DNA of 55,072 bases from Bacteroidales bacterium (GCA_007120695.1 SKND01000199.1:1-55072); one strand, 5' to 3'. Shown: positions 26,856-36,733, counted from the first letter of the stretch. The notes: generated from the sequence alone by a model not told the origin. Program-made: numbers and translations.

Positions 26856-29104
26856 TACCCCGTGTTTTCCCGGCTTTATTGCTGTTTGTTGCACTTTCAG
26901 TCAGCGCAGCAGATGTGCCGGGAATCATAGAGGGGAGAATATACGACAGGGAAACCGGTGAACCCCTTCCGCATGCAACAGTATTGTATGGCCGGAACCT
27001 GGGAACAACATCCGGTATTGACGGATTTTTCCTGCTAAGTATTGAATCCGGGCATCACGTGCTTACATTCAGGTATGTAGGGTACAGGACCATTACCCGC
27101 GCGGTTTCTGTAGCGCCCGGAGATACTGTGCTGGTGCAAGTGGGACTGGAACTGGATGCCGCTGAGATTGACCAGGTAGTGGTAAGTGCCGGTAAGATCG
27201 AGCAGCGTGTGTCAGAATTGACGGTTTCATTACACATCATAAAACCTGAAGTAATATCATCCTCCCATATTACCGATGCCACCGAACTGCTGAACAAAAC
27301 ACCCGGAATCGAGGTGATGGACGGCCAGGCTTCAATAAGAGGCGGCAGTGGCTATAGTTATGGTGCCGGCAGCAGGGTGCTGGCCCTTATCGACGGACTA
27401 CCTGTGCTTTCGGCTGACGCCGGGAATATAAAATGGCACTTTCTTCCGCTTGAAAATATCTCACAGGTAGAGGTAATAAAAGGTGCATCATCGGTTCTGT
27501 ACGGATCATCTGCACTAAACGGGGTAATTAATTTCAGGACAGCCCGTCCGGGTACCGAACCTGTCACCAGGTTCTACATTGAATCAGGCATGTTTGACCG
27601 GCCCCGTAACGATGAGTGGGTCTGGTGGGACTCCCCGAGGACTTACTCGAGTACCTCACTATCTCATTTGCAGCGTTCAGGCAACACCGATCTGGGGGCA
27701 TCAATCCATATTATGAATGATAACGGATACCGCCGGTTGAATGATGAGCGTCTTGGCAGGGCCAATGTGCTCATAAGACATGATGACCGCAAGGTGGATG
27801 GGCTCTCATACGGCACAACAATAAATGCCGGGTTAACAAAGAAAAGGGACTTTATTCTCTGGGAAAATGCTTGGACAGGTGCACTGAAACAGGATGAGTC
27901 TGCTGCCATGCAGATGACGGGTAGTCTTGTTACCATCGATCCCTATATTACTTTTAAAGGAGAAGGCGGATCACAGCATGATCTGCGTACCCGGTTCCAG
28001 GCTTCTGACAACGGTTTTACTGATGCAGTGCATAATGACAGCAGGGCAATATCACTTTATGCAGAATACCAGTACCGGCAAAAAATTTCTGACAGGATTG
28101 ATGTAAATGCCGGATTGCTGGAGAACTACAGCCGCATTGCTTCCGCTTTTTACGGAGATCATGATGCCCTTAATCTTGCCGGTTATATACAGGCCGACCT
28201 TACACCGGTCAGAAGGCTAAGGATGGTGGCAGGCCTGCGACTGGAATATAATTCCCTGAACGGCGAAGGCGACAGGCCGGTAGCTCTTTTCAGGGCAGGG
28301 ATAAATTACAGGGTTATGGATTACACGTTTCTGAGAGCCTCATTTGGCCAGGGATACAGGTATCCTTCCATTGCCGAGAAGCATGCTGCAACCACCGTGG
28401 GTTCGGTGCGGATTGTGCCTAATCCCGGCATAGTGCCTGAGTCAGGATGGAGTTCGGAACTTGGGCTCAAACAGGGGATATCGACAGGCAGTATCCTGGG
28501 GCAGATTGATATTGCACTCTTCTATTCAGAAAACAGCGATATGATTGAATATCTGTTTGGCATCTATCCTGTTGCGGGAGAGGAATATAGTAGTTTTGGC
28601 TTTATGGCCTCGAATGTTGAACAATCAAGGGTGTACGGCACTGAGATCGAGTTTGCTCTTTCCGCCCCGGCCGGGCAATTCACAAACTCGGTTACCGGCG
28701 GATATGTGTTCATGTATCCTGTTGAATTCAACCCCGATTCCGGCAAAGATACGGGTACCTACCTTAAATACAGACGTAAACACTCTGCAAAAATCAATTT
28801 TACCACCAGATTCCGGCGGTTTGAAATGGGAATCAGCATGCAGGCAGCATCTCCGGTACTGAATATTGATAAAGTGTTTTTAAGCGAACTGACACGGGAA
28901 ACAATCCTGCCTGGATTCTATGACTACTGGAATAACTCGGACAGGGGTTATTTCCTGGTTGATCCGCATTTTGGTTATTCACTAAGTGACCGGATAAAAA
29001 TCTCATTTGCCGTCAAAAATGCATTCAACACCGAATACATGGGACGTCCGGGTGATATTATGCCTCACCGGAATTTCAGCCTGCGCCTTACCGGGATCTT
29101 CTGA
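26852..29104 (+). CDS. TonB-dependent receptor with carboxypeptidase-like domain
   Basis: 750 aa; 'GIIEGRIYDRETGEPLPHATV', plug 'ELLNKTPGIEVMDGQASIRGGSGYSYGAGSRVLALIDGLPVLS', C-terminal barrel ending 'FSLRLTGIF'. Confidence 0.93.
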   Translation: MIPRVFPALLLFVALSVSAADVPGIIEGRIYDRETGEPLPHATVLYGRNLGTTSGIDGFFLLSIESGHHVLTFRYVGYRTITRAVSVAPGDTVLVQVGLELDAAEIDQVVVSAGKIEQRVSELTVSLHIIKPEVISSSHITDATELLNKTPGIEVMDGQASIRGGSGYSYGAGSRVLALIDGLPVLSADAGNIKWHFLPLENISQVEVIKGASSVLYGSSALNGVINFRTARPGTEPVTRFYIESGMFDRPRNDEWVWWDSPRTYSSTSLSHLQRSGNTDLGASIHIMNDNGYRRLNDERLGRANVLIRHDDRKVDGLSYGTTINAGLTKKRDFILWENAWTGALKQDESAAMQMTGSLVTIDPYITFKGEGGSQHDLRTRFQASDNGFTDAVHNDSRAISLYAEYQYRQKISDRIDVNAGLLENYSRIASAFYGDHDALNLAGYIQADLTPVRRLRMVAGLRLEYNSLNGEGDRPVALFRAGINYRVMDYTFLRASFGQGYRYPSIAEKHAATTVGSVRIVPNPGIVPESGWSSELGLKQGISTGSILGQIDIALFYSENSDMIEYLFGIYPVAGEEYSSFGFMASNVEQSRVYGTEIEFALSAPAGQFTNSVTGGYVFMYPVEFNPDSGKDTGTYLKYRRKHSAKINFTTRFRRFEMGISMQAASPVLNIDKVFLSELTRETILPGFYDYWNNSDRGYFLVDPHFGYSLSDRIKISFAVKNAFNTEYMGRPGDIMPHRNFSLRLTGIF

Positions 29105-29330
29105 TCACCGCTGCTATTGGAATGAGATCATGTACTATTCTTCTTTAAAAAAGCACTCAAAATTTTGTTTAGAAAATACTAAATTGACTTACAGAAGGAA
29201 CCGCTTTGCTTTAACATAAGTCAGACATTTGGCTAACATTTCAAAAAGAACTAAATAATGCATGTGTAATCGATGAAGTCAATTTTTCTCATCTTAATTG
29301 TGTGCAATTTTACGCAGAAAAAATTTAATG

Positions 29331-29338
29331 TATATTTG
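29331..29338 (+). promoter_or_regulatory. candidate Bacteroidota -7 element (TATATTTG, consensus TAnnTTTG)
   Basis: Motif about 85 bp upstream of the small peptide ORF in the 318-bp gap after the TonB receptor; no clear -33 element. Confidence 0.35.
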
Positions 29339-29422
29339 TATTAATATTACCAGATTGAGCCGTGCTGATACTGGCGGTTTATGGTGGTAAAAATCAGAAA
29401 TTGTATTTATAAAATATAAAGT

Positions 29423-29518
29423 ATGAAGAGTTTGACTGTAAAGAAGAAAGAGGAGATAAAAGAACAGGCACAGTGCTGTGCCAAAAAATCAAAAATCGTG
29501 GCAGGCTGCCATGATTGA
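29423..29518 (+). CDS. candidate RiPP precursor peptide, Cys-containing (31 aa)
   Basis: MKSLTVKKKEEIKEQAQCCAKKSKIVAGCHD; charged N-terminal part and CC...C tail, about 90 bp upstream of the SPASM maturase; absent from the supplied ORF list because of its size. Confidence 0.55.
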   Translation: MKSLTVKKKEEIKEQAQCCAKKSKIVAGCHD

Positions 29519-29610
29519 GAAGTTTCAGGCCGGACATTTTAATGAAGCTTTTAAGTATTCGCTTAGCGATAGTCTGATAATCCACAGGAAACCTTTGCCG
29601 GTTTTTTTCT

Positions 29611-30996
29611 GTGAAACAAGAGGCAGTAATAAAACTGACTTCACCGGTTGATACAGGTTTGTTCAATATGATCTTTTCCGGCAAAATGGAACTATCCAGG
29701 TTTAATATTATATCGGAGATCAAAGATTCTGATCACTGTTTTATAATTAATTCCCTTTACGGGAGTGCTGATATTATAGACAAGGATACCTGCAATGCCC
29801 TCCTTACGGGGAAGGCATCGGGTGAAGAGTTATCTGCAAAGGGGTACCTGGTTGACCCCGAAAATGAGAAGGCCGCATTCCGGACAGCATACCTCAGGTT
29901 CATAGATGAAAGAGATAACGATGAGATCCAGCTCTTTTTTGTGCCGGGCTACAGTTGCAATTTTAATTGTTCCTATTGTTACCAGGGTAAATACGAGAGA
30001 ATGGCCGGGGGGCTGACCAGGGAGATAACAGATGCTTTCTTCAGGCATACTGACATTGAATTCGCAGGCAGGCGCAGGTATATAACTATTTTTGGGGGAG
30101 AGCCCCTGCTTAATGGCGGGCATCATCGTGAAAACATAAGGTACATAATTGAATGTGCTGCTGAAAGGAATATACAAATAGCAATAGTTACCAACGGTTA
30201 TCATATTTCTGAGTATATGGACCTGATGAAGAAGTCCACTATACGTGAGATCCAGGTGACCCTTGACGGGCCCCGGGAGGTGCACGACAAACGGCGAACC
30301 CTGAAAAACGGTGAAGGTACATTTGACAGGATAGCTGAAGGAGTAGAATTGCTTCTGAAAAATGATATTCCTGTCAATCTGAGGATGGTGGCCGACAGGG
30401 ATAATATTGACAGCCTTCCTGCACTCGCGCAGTTTGCAATTGACAGGAAATGGACATCCTGCGGGCACTTTAGTACCCAGATAGGCAGGAATTATGAGCT
30501 GCACGATTGCCAGGTAGAGACGACTGGACGGCTGTTTTCACGCATCGAGATGTACAGCGAACTTTACAGGCTTATAAAAAAGTATCCCCATATACTGGAA
30601 TTTCATAGGCCGGCTTTTGCTGTTTCAAGGGCATTGTATGAGAGCGGGGAACTGCCTCCGCCACTTTTCGATGCATGTCCGGGAACCAAGACTGAATGGG
30701 CCTTTGATTACCGGGGTAATATTTATGCATGTACTGCTACAGTTGGTAAAAAAGGGGAGGAGCTGGGCGTGTTTTTCCCCGAAAGGGAAATGTATAAGGA
30801 TAAGATTGAGGAGTGGGAGGAGAGGGATATTCTTTCTATAAAGGAGTGTAGCGAGTGCAACCTTGGCCTGATATGCGGAGGCGGTTGTGCCTCAGTGGCC
30901 AGGAACCGGACCGGTTGTAACGGGAGTCCCGATTGCCGTCCGGTAAAAGAGCTTCTGGAATTAGGTATAGCGGCTTATTTCCCTGAGGATTCTTAA
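29611..30996 (+). CDS. radical SAM/SPASM domain peptide maturase
   Basis: 461 aa (GTG start); 'GYSCNFNCSYCYQGKY', 'TIFGGEPLLN', SPASM-type Cys motif 'CPGTKTEWAFDYRGNIYACTATVGK...CSECNLGLICGGGCASVARNRTGCNGSPDC'. Confidence 0.88.
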   Translation: MKQEAVIKLTSPVDTGLFNMIFSGKMELSRFNIISEIKDSDHCFIINSLYGSADIIDKDTCNALLTGKASGEELSAKGYLVDPENEKAAFRTAYLRFIDERDNDEIQLFFVPGYSCNFNCSYCYQGKYERMAGGLTREITDAFFRHTDIEFAGRRRYITIFGGEPLLNGGHHRENIRYIIECAAERNIQIAIVTNGYHISEYMDLMKKSTIREIQVTLDGPREVHDKRRTLKNGEGTFDRIAEGVELLLKNDIPVNLRMVADRDNIDSLPALAQFAIDRKWTSCGHFSTQIGRNYELHDCQVETTGRLFSRIEMYSELYRLIKKYPHILEFHRPAFAVSRALYESGELPPPLFDACPGTKTEWAFDYRGNIYACTATVGKKGEELGVFFPEREMYKDKIEEWEERDILSIKECSECNLGLICGGGCASVARNRTGCNGSPDCRPVKELLELGIAAYFPEDS

Positions 30997-31073
30997 ATGC
31001 TGCTTTCAACCTTTATACCGTCAGGCAGCTATCTGTCGTAAATGATCAAATTGTATTACTAAAAATTTAAACC

Positions 31074-32342
31074 ATGCAGGAAATTAGCGCTAAAGAATTC
31101 GACGATGTTATCAGCAGCGAAAAACCGGTGCTGGTTGATTTTTACTCCACTGAATGTCCTCCCTGTGATGCACTGGCTCCTAAACTTGAGAGCCTGGAGA
31201 AACTTTTCAGCGAGGATGTAACTTTTGTTAAGATCTTCAGGCAGGGTAACAGGGATCTGGCTGATAAGCTGGGGGTCAAATCATCGCCCACCCTGCTTTT
31301 TTATGAGGATGGCAGGGAGGTGTGTCAGCGGCTTTCCGGAGGTATTAAGCGTTCTGAGATAATCCGAGAGATACGTCATGTGGCCGGCAAAGAAAAGACT
31401 GACAAATTACTGGCCGGTTTAAAGCCTGTTGTTACAAATACTGATGTGGCGGTACTGGGCGCCGGCCCCGGAGGACTCACTGCGGGATTGTACCTGTGCC
31501 AGGCCAAGATAGACACTACCCTTATCGACATTGCTTTGCCTGGCGGATATGTGGCTACAACCCATATGGTTTCGAATTATCCGGGTTTTATAGAGCCACA
31601 GCCGGGATATATGCTTTCACACAACATGTCAGAACAGACAAAAAGATGCGGAACCATATACAAGGTAGCCGTTGATGTGACTAAAGTCGACCTGGTCAGG
31701 AAAGAGATAGTAATTGATGATTACGAGACAATAAAGGCCAAAAAGATAGTTATCGCAACGGGTACTTCTCCGCGAAAGCTTAATATTCCAGGTGAGCAGG
31801 AGTTTATGGGTAAGGGTATTTCATATTGTGCTACGTGCGATGCCAAATATTTTGAGGACAAGGAGGTTATTGTTATAGGTGGCGGAAATTCGGCTGTTGA
31901 GGAGTCTGCATTTATCTCAAAGTTTGCGTCAAAAATTACTGTCGTTCATCAGTTCGATAAACTACAGGCAAACAAGGAGGCGCAGGAAAAAGCTTTTGCC
32001 GATAAAAAAATGTCGTTCCTTTTTGAACATGAACCCCGGTCGTTCATGCGCAAAGGTGACAAGATGGAGGTTGAAGTTGAGGAGCTTAAAACCGGAAAGC
32101 GTAAAGTGCTGACAGCCGACGGGGTATTTGTTTTTGTAGGACTGATTCCCAACCTTACGATATTTACAGATAAAATGGAGACTGATCAGTGGGGTTACAT
32201 AAAGGTAAATGAAGACATGCAGACCAGCATTGAGGGGGTTTATTCAGTTGGCGACATAAACAGTAAAAAATACCGCCAGATAACCACGGCAGTTGCAGAT
32301 GGCACGATAGCTGCCATATCTATTACAAAGGAGATGGATTAG
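31074..32342 (+). CDS. thioredoxin-thioredoxin reductase fusion (FAD-dependent oxidoreductase)
   Basis: 422 aa; N-terminal Trx 'VLVDFYSTECPPCDALAPKLESL', then 'VAVLGAGPGGLTAGLYL', redox-active 'CATCDAKYF', 'VIGGGNSAVEES', C-terminal 'GVYSVGDINSKKYRQITTAVADG'. Confidence 0.92.
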   Translation: MQEISAKEFDDVISSEKPVLVDFYSTECPPCDALAPKLESLEKLFSEDVTFVKIFRQGNRDLADKLGVKSSPTLLFYEDGREVCQRLSGGIKRSEIIREIRHVAGKEKTDKLLAGLKPVVTNTDVAVLGAGPGGLTAGLYLCQAKIDTTLIDIALPGGYVATTHMVSNYPGFIEPQPGYMLSHNMSEQTKRCGTIYKVAVDVTKVDLVRKEIVIDDYETIKAKKIVIATGTSPRKLNIPGEQEFMGKGISYCATCDAKYFEDKEVIVIGGGNSAVEESAFISKFASKITVVHQFDKLQANKEAQEKAFADKKMSFLFEHEPRSFMRKGDKMEVEVEELKTGKRKVLTADGVFVFVGLIPNLTIFTDKMETDQWGYIKVNEDMQTSIEGVYSVGDINSKKYRQITTAVADGTIAAISITKEMD

Positions 32343-32353
32343 CAGCGGGGTCA

Positions 32354-33022
32354 TTAGCCGGAATGGAGCTTTTGCAGGAGCAGATCCAGCATTTTTCCCA
32401 GTCCCCGATCCGGATGAACCTCCTTTACCGGTGACAGGCCCAGAAGGCTGGTTCTTGCTTTATTAATCATATCCAGGTTTATTTGCTTCCTGTCGCAATT
32501 ATTGCAGTAGCATAAAACAGCAATTGCACTTTTGAGGGTTTCTGATCTGACCCTGACCGTGCAGTTGGAATAACGGCCCGGGTGAATATGGATATGACGG
32601 CCCGGAATTTTACCGGGAAGTAATACCCAGACTGAGCCGTCACTAAGCGTGGTTGCCCGGTACGATGATCCGGCTGAACTGATCCATTGCAGGTATTCCT
32701 TTTCTCCCAGGATGTTTAGGCGTCTGAAATACCCGGTCATCTCCCTTGCAATTTGCTCCGGCGAGAGATAGCCTGTGTAAAAATCCATTTGCGAATTTCC
32801 AATTACAATGAGATCCTCCATGAGATTCAGGGCTGACCCTGATTCATTCACGGCATCAGGGTTTTTTGGCCCGGGTAATCCGGTTTTCCTTCCGGCAGGC
32901 TCTTCCCGGTTTCTGAAAGTCCTGATGAATTCAGCCACATACCCTGCATGATGCTTCAGGCTGCTGAACAGGAACGGCGCCGGTACATAATATTTAGATG
33001 TGATTCTTTGTGTTGAAAACAT
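32354..33022 (-). CDS. conserved-looking hypothetical protein
   Basis: 222 aa; 'SDGSVWVLLPGKIPGRHIHIHPGRYSNCTVRVRSETLKSAIAVL'; no family recognised. Confidence 0.65.
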   Translation of the reverse strand: MFSTQRITSKYYVPAPFLFSSLKHHAGYVAEFIRTFRNREEPAGRKTGLPGPKNPDAVNESGSALNLMEDLIVIGNSQMDFYTGYLSPEQIAREMTGYFRRLNILGEKEYLQWISSAGSSYRATTLSDGSVWVLLPGKIPGRHIHIHPGRYSNCTVRVRSETLKSAIAVLCYCNNCDRKQINLDMINKARTSLLGLSPVKEVHPDRGLGKMLDLLLQKLHSG

Positions 33023-33085
33023 TGTTGGGTACTATTAATTACAATATTATAATTTATTTTTAACTTGGCGGCACAATGAATTATT

Positions 33086-33913
33086 ATGATACTTGGTATT
33101 GATATAGGCGGAACTACAACAAAGATTGCCGGATTCAAAAAAACCCGCGTATGCGGTGTTATATCTGTTCAGGCTGATGACCCCGTTACCTCAGCATCCG
33201 GCGCACTGGGCAAATTTACCGATGAATTTTCCCTCAGGCTTAAAGATATTGAATCTATTGCAGTTACCGGTGTAGGTGCAGATTTTCTCGGGAATGACCT
33301 GTTTGGCATACCCCTGAAAAGGGTAGCTGAATTCACTGCTATCGGGCACGGCGGATTGTTTCTGGCGGGATTGAATAAGGCCGTTGTGGTGAGTATGGGT
33401 ACCGGAACAGCTATGGTCCTGGCTGACGGCAGGGAGATCAGGCATTTGGGCGGATCGGGAGTTGGGGGAGGAACACTTATTGGGTTATCCCGATATATTC
33501 TGAATTCAACTGATTTCTGGAACATTGTAGATCTTGCAGGCGGGGGGAACCTGGGTAATGTTGATCTTAACATAAGGGATATCAGCCAGGTTGAAATGGG
33601 CAACATTCCTTTATCGGCCACTGCTTCAAATTTTGGTAAACATTCGGACAAAGCCACACAGGCTGACCTGGCACTGGGACTCATTAACCTGATTTGCCAG
33701 AGTATTGGAATGATGGGGGTTTTTGCCTCAAGAGAGGAGAAGGTTGACCAGATAGTTTTAACGGGAAAACTTGTCAGGCTCCCCCAGGCCGGGAAGATTT
33801 TCGACCGCCTGGGCAAACTGTTTGGAAAGAAATTCATTATTCCTGAATATGCCGAATACAGCACTGCTGTGGGATCAGCATATTCAATAACACCGGCAAA
33901 TGACATAAAATAA
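33086..33913 (+). CDS. coaW: type II pantothenate kinase-like protein
   Basis: 275 aa; 'ILGIDIGGTTTKIAGF', 'VVVSMGTGTAMV', 'HLGGSGVGGGTLIGLSRYIL'. Confidence 0.85.
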   Translation: MILGIDIGGTTTKIAGFKKTRVCGVISVQADDPVTSASGALGKFTDEFSLRLKDIESIAVTGVGADFLGNDLFGIPLKRVAEFTAIGHGGLFLAGLNKAVVVSMGTGTAMVLADGREIRHLGGSGVGGGTLIGLSRYILNSTDFWNIVDLAGGGNLGNVDLNIRDISQVEMGNIPLSATASNFGKHSDKATQADLALGLINLICQSIGMMGVFASREEKVDQIVLTGKLVRLPQAGKIFDRLGKLFGKKFIIPEYAEYSTAVGSAYSITPANDIK

Positions 33914-34077
33914 TGCTGTTAGGTTTTTCCGTTATTATCTCATCTGGTAATGGTGGTTCTGCCCGGATTAATAATCAAAAATAAGCTGAACAGCAACTGG
34001 TAGCTTCTTTTTGCGGATGACCGGGTTTAACTCAGGGAATGGAGCAATAAATAATATTATTTACTTAAATCTTTCAT

Positions 34078-34947
34078 ATGGAATTAAATGATTATACTTT
34101 ATCCAAAACTGTAATCGGCGTTGATATGGGTGGTACAAAAATCCGGGCCGGAAGGGTAACTAACAATGTGATTGAAAAAACTGCATCCGGTTTTGTGCCT
34201 AAAACAGAAAAAGAATCAGAAGTTACAGATGTTCTGATAAAGGTTATCAGAGAAGTGGCGGATGTGAATGTTGCCGGCATCGGTATCGGAGTTCCCAGCC
34301 TGGTTGATTCCGATAGGGGTATTGTGTACAACGTTCAGAATATTCCTTCCTGGGAAAAGGTTCACCTGAAGGATATTCTGGAAAAGGAATTCAATATACC
34401 CGTATTTATAAACAATGATGCAAATTGTTTTGCAACAGGTGAGAGATTCTTCGGGAAGGGAAAGGATTATGAAGATTTTGTGGGACTTGTTTGCGGGACC
34501 GGACTTGGTGCAGGTATTGTTAAAGACGGACACCTGATGCCGGACAGGAATTGTGGTTCAGGTGAATTCGGAGAGATCCCTTATCTTGATCATATCTATG
34601 AGTATTATGCCAGCGGACAGTTTTTTCAGCATTTTTACGGTGTAAACGGAGATGTGATGGCCGCTAAGGCAAAGGACAAAGACCCCGAAGCTTTAAAAGC
34701 ATTCAGTGAGTTTGGTATTCACCTTGGGAAAGCTATAAAGACCATCATGCTGGCAGTTGATCCTGCCGCAATTATTATGGGAGGAGGTGTTGCTGAGTCT
34801 TATGAACATTACAGAGATGCTATGTGGACAGAAATAAAGGATTTCCCTTATCCGGAATCTGTTGGAAACCTGGAAATACTGATTACCGATACCCAGGAAA
34901 TTGCCATACTGGGTGCCGCAGCCCTTTATTTTAATGCTACTGTCTGA
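34078..34947 (+). CDS. ROK family sugar kinase/regulator-like protein
   Basis: 289 aa; 'IGVDMGGTKIRAGRV', 'VFINNDANCFATGERFFG', 'GTGLGAGIVKDG'. Confidence 0.88.
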   Translation: MELNDYTLSKTVIGVDMGGTKIRAGRVTNNVIEKTASGFVPKTEKESEVTDVLIKVIREVADVNVAGIGIGVPSLVDSDRGIVYNVQNIPSWEKVHLKDILEKEFNIPVFINNDANCFATGERFFGKGKDYEDFVGLVCGTGLGAGIVKDGHLMPDRNCGSGEFGEIPYLDHIYEYYASGQFFQHFYGVNGDVMAAKAKDKDPEALKAFSEFGIHLGKAIKTIMLAVDPAAIIMGGGVAESYEHYRDAMWTEIKDFPYPESVGNLEILITDTQEIAILGAAALYFNATV

Positions 34948-34990
34948 TGTTTTTGATCGTTTGGGAAAAGCTGAACTTGCAGTTTTGTTA

Positions 34991-36007
34991 TCAGCCGGCA
35001 GCTTCATTGCCGATTTTTCTGGCCCTTTCAGGTTTGTCAAGGTCAATACCCAGTTCAATGCCAGATTCAACCAGCAGATTCCATCCCGCAGCCAGTTTTA
35101 TGTAGGGTTCCATTACCGGACCTGCATCAGGAATGGTCAATGTGTGGAAAGGTGTGGAGCCCGATGAAAGTGCAATAACCGGAGTTCCGATACCTTCGGT
35201 ATAAACAGACCGTACCTTTTCAAATTCATCAGGATAGGCATCAACCATTATTATCACATCTCCGGATGAAATAACCTCCTCTACTCCATGAAGCAAATAG
35301 GTTCCGGGAAGGTAGGACGATCGCTTCCTTATTATTTCGTTGGTTTTAAGAGCAAGCTCTTCGGCAACACCATTATTGTTTCCTGAAAAATATACCGTTT
35401 GTGCTTTGTTCACAAGCCCTGTTATCTCTTTTTTTACCTGCTCATTCAAAGCTTGTTCAAAGGCCTTTGCCAGGAGGGCCTTCTGGATTTCGTATTTGCT
35501 TTGCGAACCGGTAAGTAATGCATCATAATATAGCGCCTGTGCAACAACCGATTTGGTTGCAGCCACGGCTTTCTCTGCACCTGCATCTATTATTGATGTC
35601 CTGGTTGTGTATTTTTCAAGAAGTGAACCGGCGTTACAGGTTAGACCGTACAGGTGTTTATGTCCTGAATCCTTCAGTTTCTTGAAAAGATTTATTAACT
35701 CCTTTGTCCGGCCCGAGTTGGATGCACCTATCACTACAAATTTTTCAAGGTTCATGCCGGCAAGGTCAGTTGAGCTTTCAGTCATGAAAAGCGGGCCACC
35801 TCCATACATCAACCTGTGATGCACCGTATTTTTTGCAGGAAATATCCTGCTGCTTCCTTCACCGGTAAGAATGATTGGCATATCCGGTGGTAATTCCGAA
35901 ATAAGCTCCTTTGCCGGTGTATTGTTGTGGTTTCTGATGTAATCGATTGCCTCGTACATTTCAGTAACCAAATGGTAACGGTTATACCTGTTCTCGCTAA
36001 GGATCAT
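34991..36007 (-). CDS. SIS domain sugar isomerase/deaminase-like protein
   Basis: 338 aa; 'ILTGEGSSRIFPAKN', 'VIGASNSGRTKELINLFKKLKDSGHKHLYGLT', 'GAEKAVAATKSVVAQ'. Confidence 0.85.
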   Translation of the reverse strand: MILSENRYNRYHLVTEMYEAIDYIRNHNNTPAKELISELPPDMPIILTGEGSSRIFPAKNTVHHRLMYGGGPLFMTESSTDLAGMNLEKFVVIGASNSGRTKELINLFKKLKDSGHKHLYGLTCNAGSLLEKYTTRTSIIDAGAEKAVAATKSVVAQALYYDALLTGSQSKYEIQKALLAKAFEQALNEQVKKEITGLVNKAQTVYFSGNNNGVAEELALKTNEIIRKRSSYLPGTYLLHGVEEVISSGDVIIMVDAYPDEFEKVRSVYTEGIGTPVIALSSGSTPFHTLTIPDAGPVMEPYIKLAAGWNLLVESGIELGIDLDKPERARKIGNEAAG

Positions 36008-36151
36008 GGCAGAAAAAAACTTTAATTGATTTTATGCATTTTATGAATCGACTTGCCGGAAAATGCTTTTACAAACAATGCATAATTTGCGTTGTCGTAT
36101 ATTGAATGCTTATTACCGGGTATGCTGCAAAATGGTCCCGGAATAATTATG

Positions 36152-36733
36152 TCATTTAATTTTTTTTACGAGGAAAACATCCTTGCCTTCTCCGTATCCG
36201 CCTTTTCGGTATTCCTCGATAAACTCAGGCTTATAATAGTCCTCCGGAACCAGTGCTTTTTCCCTGAATCCTGCCCTGGTATAGGCATTTACCGCCCTGG
36301 TGTTCTGCCTTGAGGGACGCATAAAAAAAGTGTGAAACCCAAGCTCTTTATGAAGTTTGTCCACCAGAAGGTTAATAGCTTCAGTTCCTATACCCTTCCC
36401 GGCATAATCGAGAGATCTCAGCCAGATATCAAGTTCTGCAATTCCTTCCTTAACATGAAATGCTGTATAGTAAATGAAACCTATCTCTTCTTTTTTTGGA
36501 GCAGAGATAATTTTATAGCATCTCCCGTTTTCCGGCTGGGTGCCGTCAAAGAAGAAATCCCAGTATTCATTGCAAAACTCTTCATAGGCGGGGATGGTGT
36601 CTTTTGTATATCCCTCAAGATTCATTAGGAAATCAGAAAAGTCAGAATGAAATAACCAGTTATAGGCTTTCTCCCTGTCTTCAATCCTCGCTTCAGTAAG
36701 TTCAATCATAGTTATAATTACTTTTGCCTCCAA
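36152..36733 (-). CDS. GNAT family N-acetyltransferase (RimJ/RimL-like)
   Basis: 193 aa; 'IWLRSLDYAGKGIGTEAINLLVDKL', 'PSRQNTRAVNAYTRAGFRE'. Confidence 0.88.
   Translation of the reverse strand: MEAKVIITMIELTEARIEDREKAYNWLFHSDFSDFLMNLEGYTKDTIPAYEEFCNEYWDFFFDGTQPENGRCYKIISAPKKEEIGFIYYTAFHVKEGIAELDIWLRSLDYAGKGIGTEAINLLVDKLHKELGFHTFFMRPSRQNTRAVNAYTRAGFREKALVPEDYYKPEFIEEYRKGGYGEGKDVFLVKKIK

Noticed and set aside
33169-33906. 245-aa minus-strand ORF
   Set aside because: Antisense shadow of the PanK-II gene; Pro/Ser-rich composition typical of spurious reverse frames.
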